The notes beneath the pieces were generated by a model. It saw nothing but the letters and a program-made list of their open reading frames with translations. It made no database searches and was not told where the DNA came from. 7,725 bases of DNA from Candidatus Bathyarchaeota archaeon (GTDB lineage Archaea; Thermoproteota; Bathyarchaeia; 40CM-2-53-6; RBG-13-38-9): the NCBI GenBank assembly GCA_026015225.1, contig JAOZGV010000174.1:1-7725 (forward strand), read 5' to 3'. The position numbers and the translations under genes are program-made. Position 1 is the first letter of the stretch. Each line of letters opens with the position of its first letter. Positions 1-6,246 of this stretch are shown in pieces.

Positions 1-92
1 AAATCTTAGGTAGAGATGATTAGAATGTGATTGTCGTTTAAGGAATAAATGGCTCATAGGAACAAAATTATTAAAGCTTGGTTTAAAAGCAA

Positions 93-1246
93 TCAAAGGA
101 TTCTTTTTGCAGTCTCAGCAAGATATACCCAAGCTGGTTTGGGATCACTTTTAGTATCAAAAAGACCGAAATAATTATCCTGGAATGGAAAAGATCGCCA
201 TGACGTATCTCTATATCGCCAAATACCGATACCATTGAAGACATCTAGCTCATAAGCATCAGAACATGCTTGAGTAACATATTCCGTTTGCCTTAATTCT
301 GAATACCTCAAGAAGAAAGGTCCACTAGGATATCCAGTCTCAATTATTATAAGAAGCTTCCCAGCTTCTTTTGCAAATTCTTTCCCCCTTCTGAATACAG
401 AAGTATCTATGGGTAAGGCAGATTTATAATTTGCATAGAAATCAAGACCTAGAAAATCACAAAAGGGCGCATATAAATTTACATTAATATTCTTTGCATC
501 GGCTTCAAGGTTAATGATCGTCTGTGCTTTTGGGTCCTCTGAATGTACAGCATTATTGAGTTCTTTTAATAATTTTCTTTTAAAATCATGTGGATCTGTC
601 CATGTGAAACCACTTCGCCATCCTCCAATAAAATGCATTTTACACCAATTTGGTTCATTTTCAATTTGCCAGAATTTGATCTTATCTTTGTATCTTCGAA
701 CTAAGAGTCTTGTATGAACAGCGGCACGTTTAATGTAAAGATCATTGTTAGCATCTATATTGAGTCCTTTTGGTAGCATCCTTTAATATCCGCAAACTAC
801 TATTGGTACAATGCCAATTCCATGATCTGTTAGTAAATTTACAAAATCGTCCATTGGCCATTGTTTATAAGATTCTTCAAGCAATATATCGAGCTTTTCT
901 TCAGGGCAAAGCGTTGGTTCAAAGAATTTCCAAGGAAACCAACAACGAACAAATCCAATTTTTGCATCAACTAATCTCTCTGCAAGTGAGAGAGTTGCCT
1001 TATTGCATATTACGCATGCACCAATTTTATGTTCGACATGGCATGTTTTTGAACTTTAAGTTCATCGATTTTATCGATTACTCTACCAATAGGGAGATCG
1101 AGTGATAGAAGGTGAGGAATAATAATTGATTTTGGTGCGCTAAAACCTGCATATCTCCAAGAATCATCTATGTTTATTCCAATAGAGAATCGCTTAGAGA
1201 AGTCAAGCAATGGGCATCTGTAAAAGATTCTATTGAATTTATACAT
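93..1246 (-). pseudogene. Broken glycoside hydrolase-like (clan GH-A type TIM barrel) gene
   Basis: Three consecutive pieces on the minus strand together resemble one (beta/alpha)8 glycosidase-like protein of about 384 residues. The first piece (1246 to about 1050) contains SIGINIDDSWRYAGF. The second (about 1050 to 786) contains KIGFVRCWFPWKFFEP and ends VVCGY. The third (779 to 93) contains WQIENEPN, which resembles the GH-A acid/base Asn-Glu strand, and LLIIIETGYPSG, which resembles the nucleophile-Glu strand. Two lesions separate them. A one-base loss, best placed in the T5 run at 1046-1050, shifts the frame: adding one A on the coding strand joins KVQK to TCHVEHKIGACVICNKA. An in-frame TAA lies at 783-785, two codons before the ATG at 777-779. 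The span of 1154 nt becomes a multiple of three with one added base. Both candidate catalytic Glu residues survive. Substrate and exact family are not recognised. It lies 35 nt after the thiouridylase-like gene on the same strand. Assembly error at the homopolymer is possible; it would not explain the TAA. Confidence 0.72.
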
Positions 1247-1281
1247 AAGATTTTCTAATGCATTTTATTAAATGCTTGAAG

Positions 1282-2262
1282 TTATATTCTCAATCTATCG
1301 AGTATTCCTTCGTCGATCTGTTCCACATAAAATGTATGTTTTAAACTACTATCAGTATATTCAACTAAGATTCTATCTCCTTCTGCATCAGAATATTTTG
1401 CAGTAATAGAACCTGCAAGTCTTATCGAGTTTCTACTTTTTCTTCCTTGAAGTAAAGTTATTGGACTCCCATGATCTGGCACTTCGAACACGTAGTCTCG
1501 TTTATTTTTGAATTCCAATAAATTCTTATTCTCTTCCTCATTCCTTCCGACAATTATCTTAACTCTATCAGACCTAAAATGTCTTCCAATTTTTAACAGA
1601 ATCAAATCATTTTTGTTTATCCTTTTTTTGTTATCAAGCAGATCTTTGAGCTTATTTCCATATTCTTTATAGGTTAGTAGACAGCCGCCCGCTGGGGTAA
1701 GATACTCTTTAATATTGTATTTTTCTGCTAGAATCATCTGTTTTCTTCTTGAGCGCCCCCGTATATCTTGTAACTTACTTCTATCGATCCAACCCTTCTC
1801 TTCTGCCTCAGTTATTGGCAAAACTTTAGCAGATAACGGTCTTACTATTCTTCTTTCAAGACCCGCTTCTTTCTCTATAGTCATCAATGCTTTATAGTTC
1901 TGTGACATTGGTCTCTCCCCAAGAACTTCACCTGTAAAAATAAATTTTGCGCCGATTCTTTTAGCAAATAGCTTGGCTTTTTTTAGCATGTATATCTTAC
2001 AATCAATGCAAGGATTTATTACTGAACCATGACCGTGCTTTGGATCTCGAATTATTTTTAAATAATCCAGTCCAATCTTAAAGATTCTTAACGGGACCTT
2101 CAGATCAATTGCAACTTTAAAAGCATACAATTCTTCTTTTGGAATTTGCTTATAAAATGGCAGAATAAAATGCACAGCAATAACATCTATTCCTTGCTCT
2201 AGAATTAGCTTTATAGCAAGCACACTATCCAAACCTCCGGATAGTAAACCTATAGCCTTCAA
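1282..2262 (-). CDS. PP-loop tRNA thiouridylase-like protein (ThiI/MnmA-related) with NFACT-R-like C-terminus
   Basis: Predicted ATP-dependent tRNA sulfur-insertion enzyme of the cytosol. From a TTG start it has 326 residues. The PP-loop SGGLDS that binds ATP is at residues 8-13. NPCIDCKIYML carries a CxxC pair (Cys85, Cys88), and PAGGCLLT supplies a third conserved-looking Cys194; these are candidate sulfur-carrying or metal-binding residues. GEVLGERPMSQN and RIVRPLSAKVLPIT are typical of this PP-loop group. From about residue 224, IGRHFR, IIVGRNEEEN and VPDHGSPITLLQG resemble an NFACT-R RNA-binding domain, which occurs C-terminally in ThiI/MnmA-like proteins. The TTG at 2260-2262 is preferred because GAGGG at 2270-2274 lies 7 nt upstream and the protein then begins MKAIGLLSGGLDS, as family members usually do. 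An upstream ATG at 2278-2280 would add six residues and has no visible ribosome-binding site. The base modified (s4U8 or s2U34) cannot be decided from the sequence. Confidence 0.85.
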   Translation of the reverse strand: MKAIGLLSGGLDSVLAIKLILEQGIDVIAVHFILPFYKQIPKEELYAFKVAIDLKVPLRIFKIGLDYLKIIRDPKHGHGSVINPCIDCKIYMLKKAKLFAKRIGAKFIFTGEVLGERPMSQNYKALMTIEKEAGLERRIVRPLSAKVLPITEAEEKGWIDRSKLQDIRGRSRRKQMILAEKYNIKEYLTPAGGCLLTYKEYGNKLKDLLDNKKRINKNDLILLKIGRHFRSDRVKIIVGRNEEENKNLLEFKNKRDYVFEVPDHGSPITLLQGRKSRNSIRLAGSITAKYSDAEGDRILVEYTDSSLKHTFYVEQIDEGILDRLRI

Positions 2263-2369
2263 TCTCACGCCCTCGTGCATTCACATTAAATTATTTACTT
2301 TGGAAAATTTTAAAATTACAGAAAAATTAATCATATTGAATAGTTCTACATTAAGTTAGAGGTTTAATC
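2263..2369. promoter_or_regulatory. Divergent promoter region between the thiouridylase-like and PAC2 genes
   Basis: This stretch separates two genes transcribed away from each other, so it must hold both promoters. It is very AT-rich. The near-palindromic AAAATTTTAAAATT (about 2304-2317) could act as a TATA-like element in either direction. AGAGGT at 2358-2363 is a ribosome-binding site 6 nt before the PAC2 ATG. Exact start sites cannot be read from the sequence. Confidence 0.45.
2270..2274 (-). promoter_or_regulatory. Ribosome-binding site GAGGG deciding a TTG start
   Basis: GAGGG on the minus strand lies 7 nt before the TTG at 2260-2262. It falls inside the coding sequence if the ATG at 2278-2280 is used, so it favours the shorter protein. 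Confidence 0.5.
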
Positions 2370-3119
2370 ATGAGTACTAAAGGATTTAGTATAGTTGAGG
2401 AAACTAGCATTCCATCCATAAAACAATGTCTCATTGGAATGCCCGATACAGGTCTTACAGGCATGATAGCAATATCCCATATCATACAATCATTGGATCT
2501 GAAGGAAATAGGACATTTTGAGTCAGAATTGCTGCCACCAGTTATTGTAATCCATAAAGGAGAACCAAAAAGACCAGTGCGAATCTTTGGAAACGAAAAT
2601 CTGGTCGCTATCACATCCGAAACCCCCCTTAATTCCGCTAGTATGTATCCACTGGCAGAAAGTATGATTAAATGGTTAAATGAAAAGAAAATTGAATTAC
2701 TGATCACAGTTAGTGGCCTGGCAACTCAAAATAGAATGGAGATCCAGAATCCGGTTGTTTATGGAGTGTCTACTTCTATTGATAAAGAGCAAATTTTCAA
2801 TAAAGCCGGAATACGACTCCTAAAAGAAGGCTTTATGGTTGGGCCAAATGCCTTGATATTAAAAGAATGTATGGCAAAAAACCTTAAAAATATCGTTCTT
2901 CTTGCTCAATCTCACTACCAATATCCGGATCCCGGAGCTGCAGCGGCAGCGATCTATTCGTTAAACAAACTCTTGGACATCAGTGTGGACGTGCAAAAAT
3001 TACTTTCACAAGCCGAGGAGATCCGATTAAAAACGAGAGAATTAATGCAAAGAACTAATAAATCTTTACAGGGCATGGAAAAAAGCCAGGAACTTGAATT
3101 ACCGGCTATGTATGGCTAG
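2370..3119 (+). CDS. PAC2-family proteasome assembly chaperone (PbaA/PbaB-like)
   Basis: 249-residue cytosolic protein of the PAC2 superfamily, whose archaeal members assist assembly of the 20S proteasome. The N-terminal strand and loop CLIGMPDTGLTGMIAISHII (about 20-39) is the glycine-rich start of the family fold. SELLPPVIVIHKGEPKRPVR (about 52-71), LLITVSGLA (110-118) and VVYGVSTS (129-136) follow as core strands. Residues about 205-240 are charged and likely helical or coiled-coil. The protein ends in Met-Tyr-Gly, matching the HbYX tail (hydrophobic-Tyr-any) with which proteasome activators and chaperones dock into alpha-ring pockets. AGAGGT stands 6 nt before the ATG. It is followed after 16 nt by hsp20 on the same strand, a probable operon linking protein folding and degradation. 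The assignment to PbaA rather than PbaB is not decided. Confidence 0.87.
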   Translation: MSTKGFSIVEETSIPSIKQCLIGMPDTGLTGMIAISHIIQSLDLKEIGHFESELLPPVIVIHKGEPKRPVRIFGNENLVAITSETPLNSASMYPLAESMIKWLNEKKIELLITVSGLATQNRMEIQNPVVYGVSTSIDKEQIFNKAGIRLLKEGFMVGPNALILKECMAKNLKNIVLLAQSHYQYPDPGAAAAAIYSLNKLLDISVDVQKLLSQAEEIRLKTRELMQRTNKSLQGMEKSQELELPAMYG

Positions 3120-3122
3120 GTT

Positions 3123-3127
3123 GGAGG
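3123..3127 (+). promoter_or_regulatory. Ribosome-binding site GGAGG deciding the Hsp20 TTG start
   Basis: GGAGG lies in the 16-nt gap after the PAC2 stop. The ATG at 3132-3134 is in another frame and closes after nine codons. The TTG at 3136-3138, 8 nt after GGAGG, opens the Hsp20 frame. Confidence 0.7.
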
Positions 3128-3135
3128 CGTAATGA

Positions 3136-3576
3136 TTGATAAGAAAACGCCGGTTATCTGATCTAATTGAGTCATCTCTAGAAGAGATAGAAAAAGAGAT
3201 GGAACAAGCTATTCAAGAAATACGAGAATGGCGTCCTATGTGGAATGCTTCAAAAGGAACTCTAGAACCTTTGACGCAAATAGAAGATACGGGTGATAAA
3301 ATAATAATAACCACAGACCTTCCTTATGTAAAAAAAGAAAATATTGACTTGAAGGTATGTGATAATTCTCTCGAAATAGATGCAACGCTTGAACAGTGTG
3401 TAAAATACGAGGATTGGGTAAATGTGTCAGAAGAATGTGAGTTTAAATCTTTTTATAAAGATATCAAGCTATCTGAAAAAATAATTCCTGAAGAAACAAA
3501 CGCTAAATTTACAAATGGTATTCTTACAGTCGAACTGGTTAAGAGAAAAGGAAAGAGAAGGATAAAAGTAGACTAA
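3136..3576 (+). CDS. Hsp20/alpha-crystallin family small heat-shock protein
   Basis: 146-residue ATP-independent holdase chaperone that binds unfolding proteins and normally forms large oligomers. The N-terminal arm (1-45) is charged and helical. The alpha-crystallin domain runs from about residue 46 (IEDTGDKIIITTDLPYVKKENI, written here only as position 49-70) to about 136, closing with the family signature AKFTNGILTVELVK (A-x-x-x-N-G-x-L). The C-terminal tail contains Ile143-Lys-Val145, the I-x-I/V motif that docks into a neighbouring subunit. The length fits archaeal Hsp20 proteins. It starts with TTG, supported by GGAGG 8 nt upstream. It follows the PAC2 gene by 16 nt, so the two are probably co-transcribed. 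Three cysteines (75, 88, 101) are unusual for a small heat-shock protein but carry no clear meaning. Confidence 0.9.
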   Translation: MIRKRRLSDLIESSLEEIEKEMEQAIQEIREWRPMWNASKGTLEPLTQIEDTGDKIIITTDLPYVKKENIDLKVCDNSLEIDATLEQCVKYEDWVNVSEECEFKSFYKDIKLSEKIIPEETNAKFTNGILTVELVKRKGKRRIKVD

Positions 3577-3634
3577 TACGTTCTAATTTGTCCTTTTCTA
3601 ATTTTATTTTCAACTAGAATTTTTCATTTCTTCC
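3577..3634 (+). promoter_or_regulatory. T-rich stretch: possible Hsp20 terminator and deacetylase promoter
   Basis: This 58-nt gap after hsp20 has several T tracts on the plus strand (for example CCTTTTC and ATTTTATTTTC), the usual mark of archaeal intrinsic termination. TTTTATTTT near 3602-3610 also sits about 28 nt before the TTG at 3635, the spacing expected for a TATA box of a leaderless transcript. There is no Shine-Dalgarno sequence before the deacetylase. Confidence 0.35.
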
Positions 3635-4783
3635 TTGGGATACAATTTATTGGCGATTGAATTGAATGAGGTTGCAATTATCTATGATGATTCCCTTTCA
3701 AAATACGACTTCGGGAAAATGCATCCTTTAAAGCCTGAAAGATTGAAACTGACTTTTGAATTATTGAGATCTATAGGGTATCTAGAAAAACCAAACATAT
3801 CAGTCTTCAACCCGAAAGTAGCAAAAGAAGAAGAATTGGTCCTATTTCACTCTGAGAGTTACATTGAGACAGTAAAAAAATACAGCGATATTGGCTCTGG
3901 TTTACTCGATTCAGGAGATACTCCGGCTTTTAAGGAATGTTTTGAATCAACTTGCATTATAGTAGGTGCATCTCTAAAAGCCTTAGAATTAGTGGCGGAT
4001 GGTAAAACTCACCATGCTTTTAATATGAGTGGGGGTTTACATCACGCATTCAAGAATCGAGCATCTGGTTTTTGCATATTCAATGATCCAGCAATATGTA
4101 TTGAATTTCTGAAAAAAGAATATGATATGGAGAGAATTCTATACTTAGATATAGACGCTCATCATGGAGACGGTGTTATGTATGGTTTTTACTCAGATTC
4201 AACGGTACTGGATATTGATTTTCATGAAGATGGGAATCACCTTTTTCCTGGCACTGGATTTGTATATGAATTAGGAAAAGATAAGGCTAAAGGTCTCAAA
4301 ATAAATTTTCCTCTTCCACCAGGGACCGGGGATACTCAATATATACGGGGTTTTAGAGAATTAGTACCTGCTCTCATAGATAAATTCAAACCTGAAATAA
4401 TGTTAATGCAATGTGGTGCTGATTCTCATTACGATGATCGGTTGACTCACCTTAATTTAAGCACTAACATGTATTCTGAGGTTGCGAATACGATTCATAA
4501 GTTAGCTCATAAATACTGTAATGGTAAACTCATAATGTTTGGTGGAGGAGGATATAATTTATTCAACGTCTCTAGATGTTGGACAGTTATTTTAAACGAA
4601 ATCATTGATGAGAAATCAAATATAGATGTTCCAAATTCCTGGAGGATTCTTTATAAAAAGATTGTTGGAGAACCTATTCCAACTCATTTGTATGATGAAG
4701 AAATGCCCTCTGATGAAATAGATGACAGAATTATTGATGAAGTGACAAAAAATATCGAATATTTCAAGTCAAATATATTATGA
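3635..4783 (+). CDS. Class I-type histone deacetylase family protein (HDAC/AcuC/acetylpolyamine amidohydrolase superfamily)
   Basis: Zinc-dependent amide hydrolase, 382 residues, cytosolic. The class I HDAC pattern is complete. The N-terminal YDDSLSKYDFGKMHPLKPER resembles the Y-x-H-x-G-x-x-HPE-R-p-x-R region. The catalytic His-His pair is His136-His137 in SGGLHHAF. Predicted zinc ligands are Asp174 and His176 in LDIDAHHGDG and Asp263 in QCGADSHYDD. The transition-state Tyr307 lies in GGGGYNLFNVSRCW. DFHEDGNHLFPGTG (195-208) is the usual substrate-channel loop. Real substrates in archaea are poorly known: acetyl-lysine on chromatin proteins, acetyl-CoA synthetase (AcuC-like) or acetylpolyamines are all possible. 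The start is uncertain: TTG at 3635 fits a leaderless transcript, and in-frame TTG codons at 3650 and 3662 are alternatives. Its TGA directly abuts the stop codon of the convergent transporter gene. Confidence 0.9.
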   Translation: MGYNLLAIELNEVAIIYDDSLSKYDFGKMHPLKPERLKLTFELLRSIGYLEKPNISVFNPKVAKEEELVLFHSESYIETVKKYSDIGSGLLDSGDTPAFKECFESTCIIVGASLKALELVADGKTHHAFNMSGGLHHAFKNRASGFCIFNDPAICIEFLKKEYDMERILYLDIDAHHGDGVMYGFYSDSTVLDIDFHEDGNHLFPGTGFVYELGKDKAKGLKINFPLPPGTGDTQYIRGFRELVPALIDKFKPEIMLMQCGADSHYDDRLTHLNLSTNMYSEVANTIHKLAHKYCNGKLIMFGGGGYNLFNVSRCWTVILNEIIDEKSNIDVPNSWRILYKKIVGEPIPTHLYDEEMPSDEIDDRIIDEVTKNIEYFKSNIL

Positions 4784-5983
4784 CTAAGAAATTTTATGTT
4801 TTTTCAGCATTTTAAGACTGAGTAATCCGGCAATAGTTGCAATAAAAGACGAAAATAAGAAAGCGGGAACGAAGGTTTTTGCAGTATCTGCTATATAGCC
4901 CGCAATAGAAGGGCCGATTGCTTGTCCAATTCCGAAAAATAATGTGAAGAATCCAAAAGCTGAGAAGGCCAACTTAGATCCGAAATGATCACCCGAATAA
5001 GCTGCAACAATAGAAGCTATGCTCCATGAAGTCATACCAAATAGTATAACCGAAGCATAGAGCAACTCTGTAATTCCAGCGAAAATGAAGAGAAAAATAG
5101 CTAAAGCCTGTAAAAAATACACCAAAGCGATACCATAAGCGCGACCTAACCTATCTGATACATGCCCCCATAAGGCGCCACTTGCTAAACTAAGACATCC
5201 TACCAAAGCCCATAATACTCCAGCTAATTGTGATGTTAATCCTATTTCTTTTACAAGGTAAGCACCGAAGAATGTAACGTATATTATATACGATAAACCA
5301 AAAAATGAATAAATGAATCCAACCTTCCATAGAAAAGTATCTGAACTCACTACTTTCAATCCAGTACCTTTTATTTTATCGGCACTCGATTCTTTTATTG
5401 GTGGATTTCTTATGCCGATCCAACAAATAAAAGCAAAAACAATTGTTAGAATTCCTAAAATTATCCATGAATATCTCCATGCTTGATTTCCATATATTTG
5501 AGTTAATTTAGGGACAAGAAATCCTGTGAGAACTAGACCGCCCCCTGCTCCTGAAGTTATGATTCCGGCTGCTAAACCCCTCTTCTTCTGCGAGAACCAC
5601 ATTGCTGGGAGTCCCATTGCTGAGACATTTGCTCCTCCTGATCCGATTCCAGTAAAACCCCTAAGAATGAAAGCTTGAATGAAGTTTTCAGCAAAACCAG
5701 TTAATAACATGGAAGTGCCAACAATCAAAAGAGATGATGTGATAATTCTTCTTGGTCCATACTTTGTAGCAAGCATTCCTCCTACAAATGCAAAAATCAA
5801 ATAACCGATGAAGTTACTCGATTCTATCAATCCCATTTGTGTATAGATTAACATCAAGTCATCTTTCATTCCTGGTAGTATCATCGAATATCCAAATCTT
5901 GCGAATCCTATGCTAGCTAGTGCAGCTAAGAATCCTGAGAAGACTATGAGATAACTTGAATATGATAATTTCGAGTTATCCAT
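4784..5983 (-). CDS. MFS transporter, 12 transmembrane helices
   Basis: 399-residue integral membrane protein of the major facilitator superfamily, driven by an ion gradient or working as a uniporter; the substrate is unknown. Hydrophobic segments fit 12 helices in two six-helix halves, with a polar cytosolic loop near 192-215. Motif A is seen twice, as GGMLATKYGPRR (68-79) between helices 2 and 3 and as GHVSDRLGR (273-281) between helices 8 and 9. Helix 5 has the glycine-rich motif C-like SGAGGGLVLTGFLVP. The first helix contains GFARFGYSMILPGM, resembling the GxARFxYxxxLP pattern of the YbfB/YjiJ and oxalate/formate-type branches, which suggests export or exchange of a small organic molecule. 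AGGAG at 5996-6000 is a plausible but distant (12 nt) ribosome-binding site. It is convergent with the deacetylase with no gap between the stop codons. Confidence 0.88.
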   Translation of the reverse strand: MDNSKLSYSSYLIVFSGFLAALASIGFARFGYSMILPGMKDDLMLIYTQMGLIESSNFIGYLIFAFVGGMLATKYGPRRIITSSLLIVGTSMLLTGFAENFIQAFILRGFTGIGSGGANVSAMGLPAMWFSQKKRGLAAGIITSGAGGGLVLTGFLVPKLTQIYGNQAWRYSWIILGILTIVFAFICWIGIRNPPIKESSADKIKGTGLKVVSSDTFLWKVGFIYSFFGLSYIIYVTFFGAYLVKEIGLTSQLAGVLWALVGCLSLASGALWGHVSDRLGRAYGIALVYFLQALAIFLFIFAGITELLYASVILFGMTSWSIASIVAAYSGDHFGSKLAFSAFGFFTLFFGIGQAIGPSIAGYIADTAKTFVPAFLFSSFIATIAGLLSLKMLKKHKIS

Positions 5984-6084
5984 AATTTAAGAAAACTCCT
6001 ATGAATTCTATCGGGGTATAACAAATGCATTTTTGTACAAGTATGATAAACTCTAATCTCTATCACTCTGTGCTATAAATAATT
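5984..6084 (-). promoter_or_regulatory. Leader/promoter region of the MFS gene, downstream of tRNA-Val
   Basis: On the minus strand this follows the tRNA 3' end and leads into the MFS gene. TTATTTATAG (about 6074-6083) is TATA-like and AGGAG is at 5996-6000. No clear small RNA or coding frame was seen here. Confidence 0.35.
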
Positions 6085-6116
6085 TGGTGGGCCGGCCCGG
6101 ATTTGAACCGGGGACC

Positions 6117-6142
6117 GTGCATCGCTCCAATTGGCTGAGCGA
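6117..6142 (-). other. tRNA intron 2 (26 nt), non-canonical position 44/45 in the variable region
   Basis: A hairpin TCGCTC/GAGCGA with a 9-nt loop is inserted between GCAGAT and GGTC. Next to it GCA pairs with TGC (a flanking G·A opposition extends this to four positions), and outside that GAC pairs with GTC. The bulges are ATT on the 5' side and ACG on the 3' side. Cutting each after its second base gives GCAGAT joined to GGTC, exactly what a standard 5-nt variable region needs. Confidence 0.8.
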
Positions 6143-6149
6143 ATCTGCG

Positions 6150-6171
6150 TCTCCTGATACTAGTTGTGTGT
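6150..6171 (-). other. tRNA intron 1 (22 nt), canonical position 37/38
   Basis: This element separates CTGACA from C-GCAGA in the anticodon loop. CTGA (32-35) can pair with TCAG inside the intron as the 4-bp central helix. The 5' bulge is CAA, cut after CA. The 3' bulge is GAGAC, five rather than three bases, and no clear inner helix is seen, so the BHB is of the relaxed type. Confidence 0.78.
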
Positions 6172-6212
6172 TGTCAGGCAGATATCCTAACCAGACTAGA
6201 CGACCGGCCCAG

Positions 6213-6246
6213 TTAGTAATAATGATTTATTATTATCATTAACTAA
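6213..6246. repeat. AT-rich imperfect inverted repeat between L37e and tRNA-Val
   Basis: TTAGT and TAATGAT (6213-6217, 6220-6226) are mirrored by ATCATTA and ACTAA (6235-6241, 6242-6246) across an 8-nt spacer; the left arm has two extra bases. It overlaps the L37e stop and the -5 to -35 region of the tRNA. It could be a weak RNA hairpin, a processing signal, or simply the AT-rich tRNA promoter. Confidence 0.4.

Larger units (their letters stand above)
6085..6210 (-). tRNA. tRNA-Val (GAC) with two introns and encoded CCA
   Basis: Minus-strand tRNA gene of 123 nt plus CCA at 6085-6087. The acceptor stem is GGGCCGG/CCGGCCC (7 bp) with discriminator A at 6088. The D arm is GTCT/GGAT around a 10-nt loop containing GG. 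The anticodon stem TCTGC/GCAGA and the T arm CCCGG-TTCAAAT-CCGGG are perfect. The anticodon loop, after removing the first intron, is CTGACAC with anticodon GAC, reading GUC (Val). Exons are 6210-6172 (39 nt), 6149-6143 (7 nt) and 6116-6088 (29 nt), giving a normal 75-nt tRNA before CCA, with a 5-nt variable region TGGTC. The first intron is at 37/38 and the second at 44/45 in the variable region. The gene lies 32 nt after L37e on the same strand and may share its transcript. The exact limits of the introns are inferred from folding and tRNA structure. Confidence 0.9.

Noticed and set aside
1..92. A possible gene fragment at the left edge.
   Set aside because: All six frames are broken by stops within short distance, and no RNA structure was recognised; it is probably intergenic.
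783..785. The in-frame TAA as a recoded amino acid.
   Set aside because: Known archaeal recoding uses TAG (pyrrolysine) or TGA (selenocysteine), not TAA, and no recoding structure is visible.
777..1060. The two glycosidase-like gene lesions as further BHB introns.
   Set aside because: Near the frameshift CATGC can pair with GCATG, but no inner helix or fitting bulges were found, and the protein sequence on either side needs only one added base. At the TAA no residues appear to be inserted.
6117..6142. The 26-nt hairpin as a long variable arm of a class II tRNA (Leu or Ser).
   Set aside because: The anticodon reads GAC (Val), the other arms are of class I type, and the hairpin is flanked by BHB bulges that restore a 5-nt variable region.
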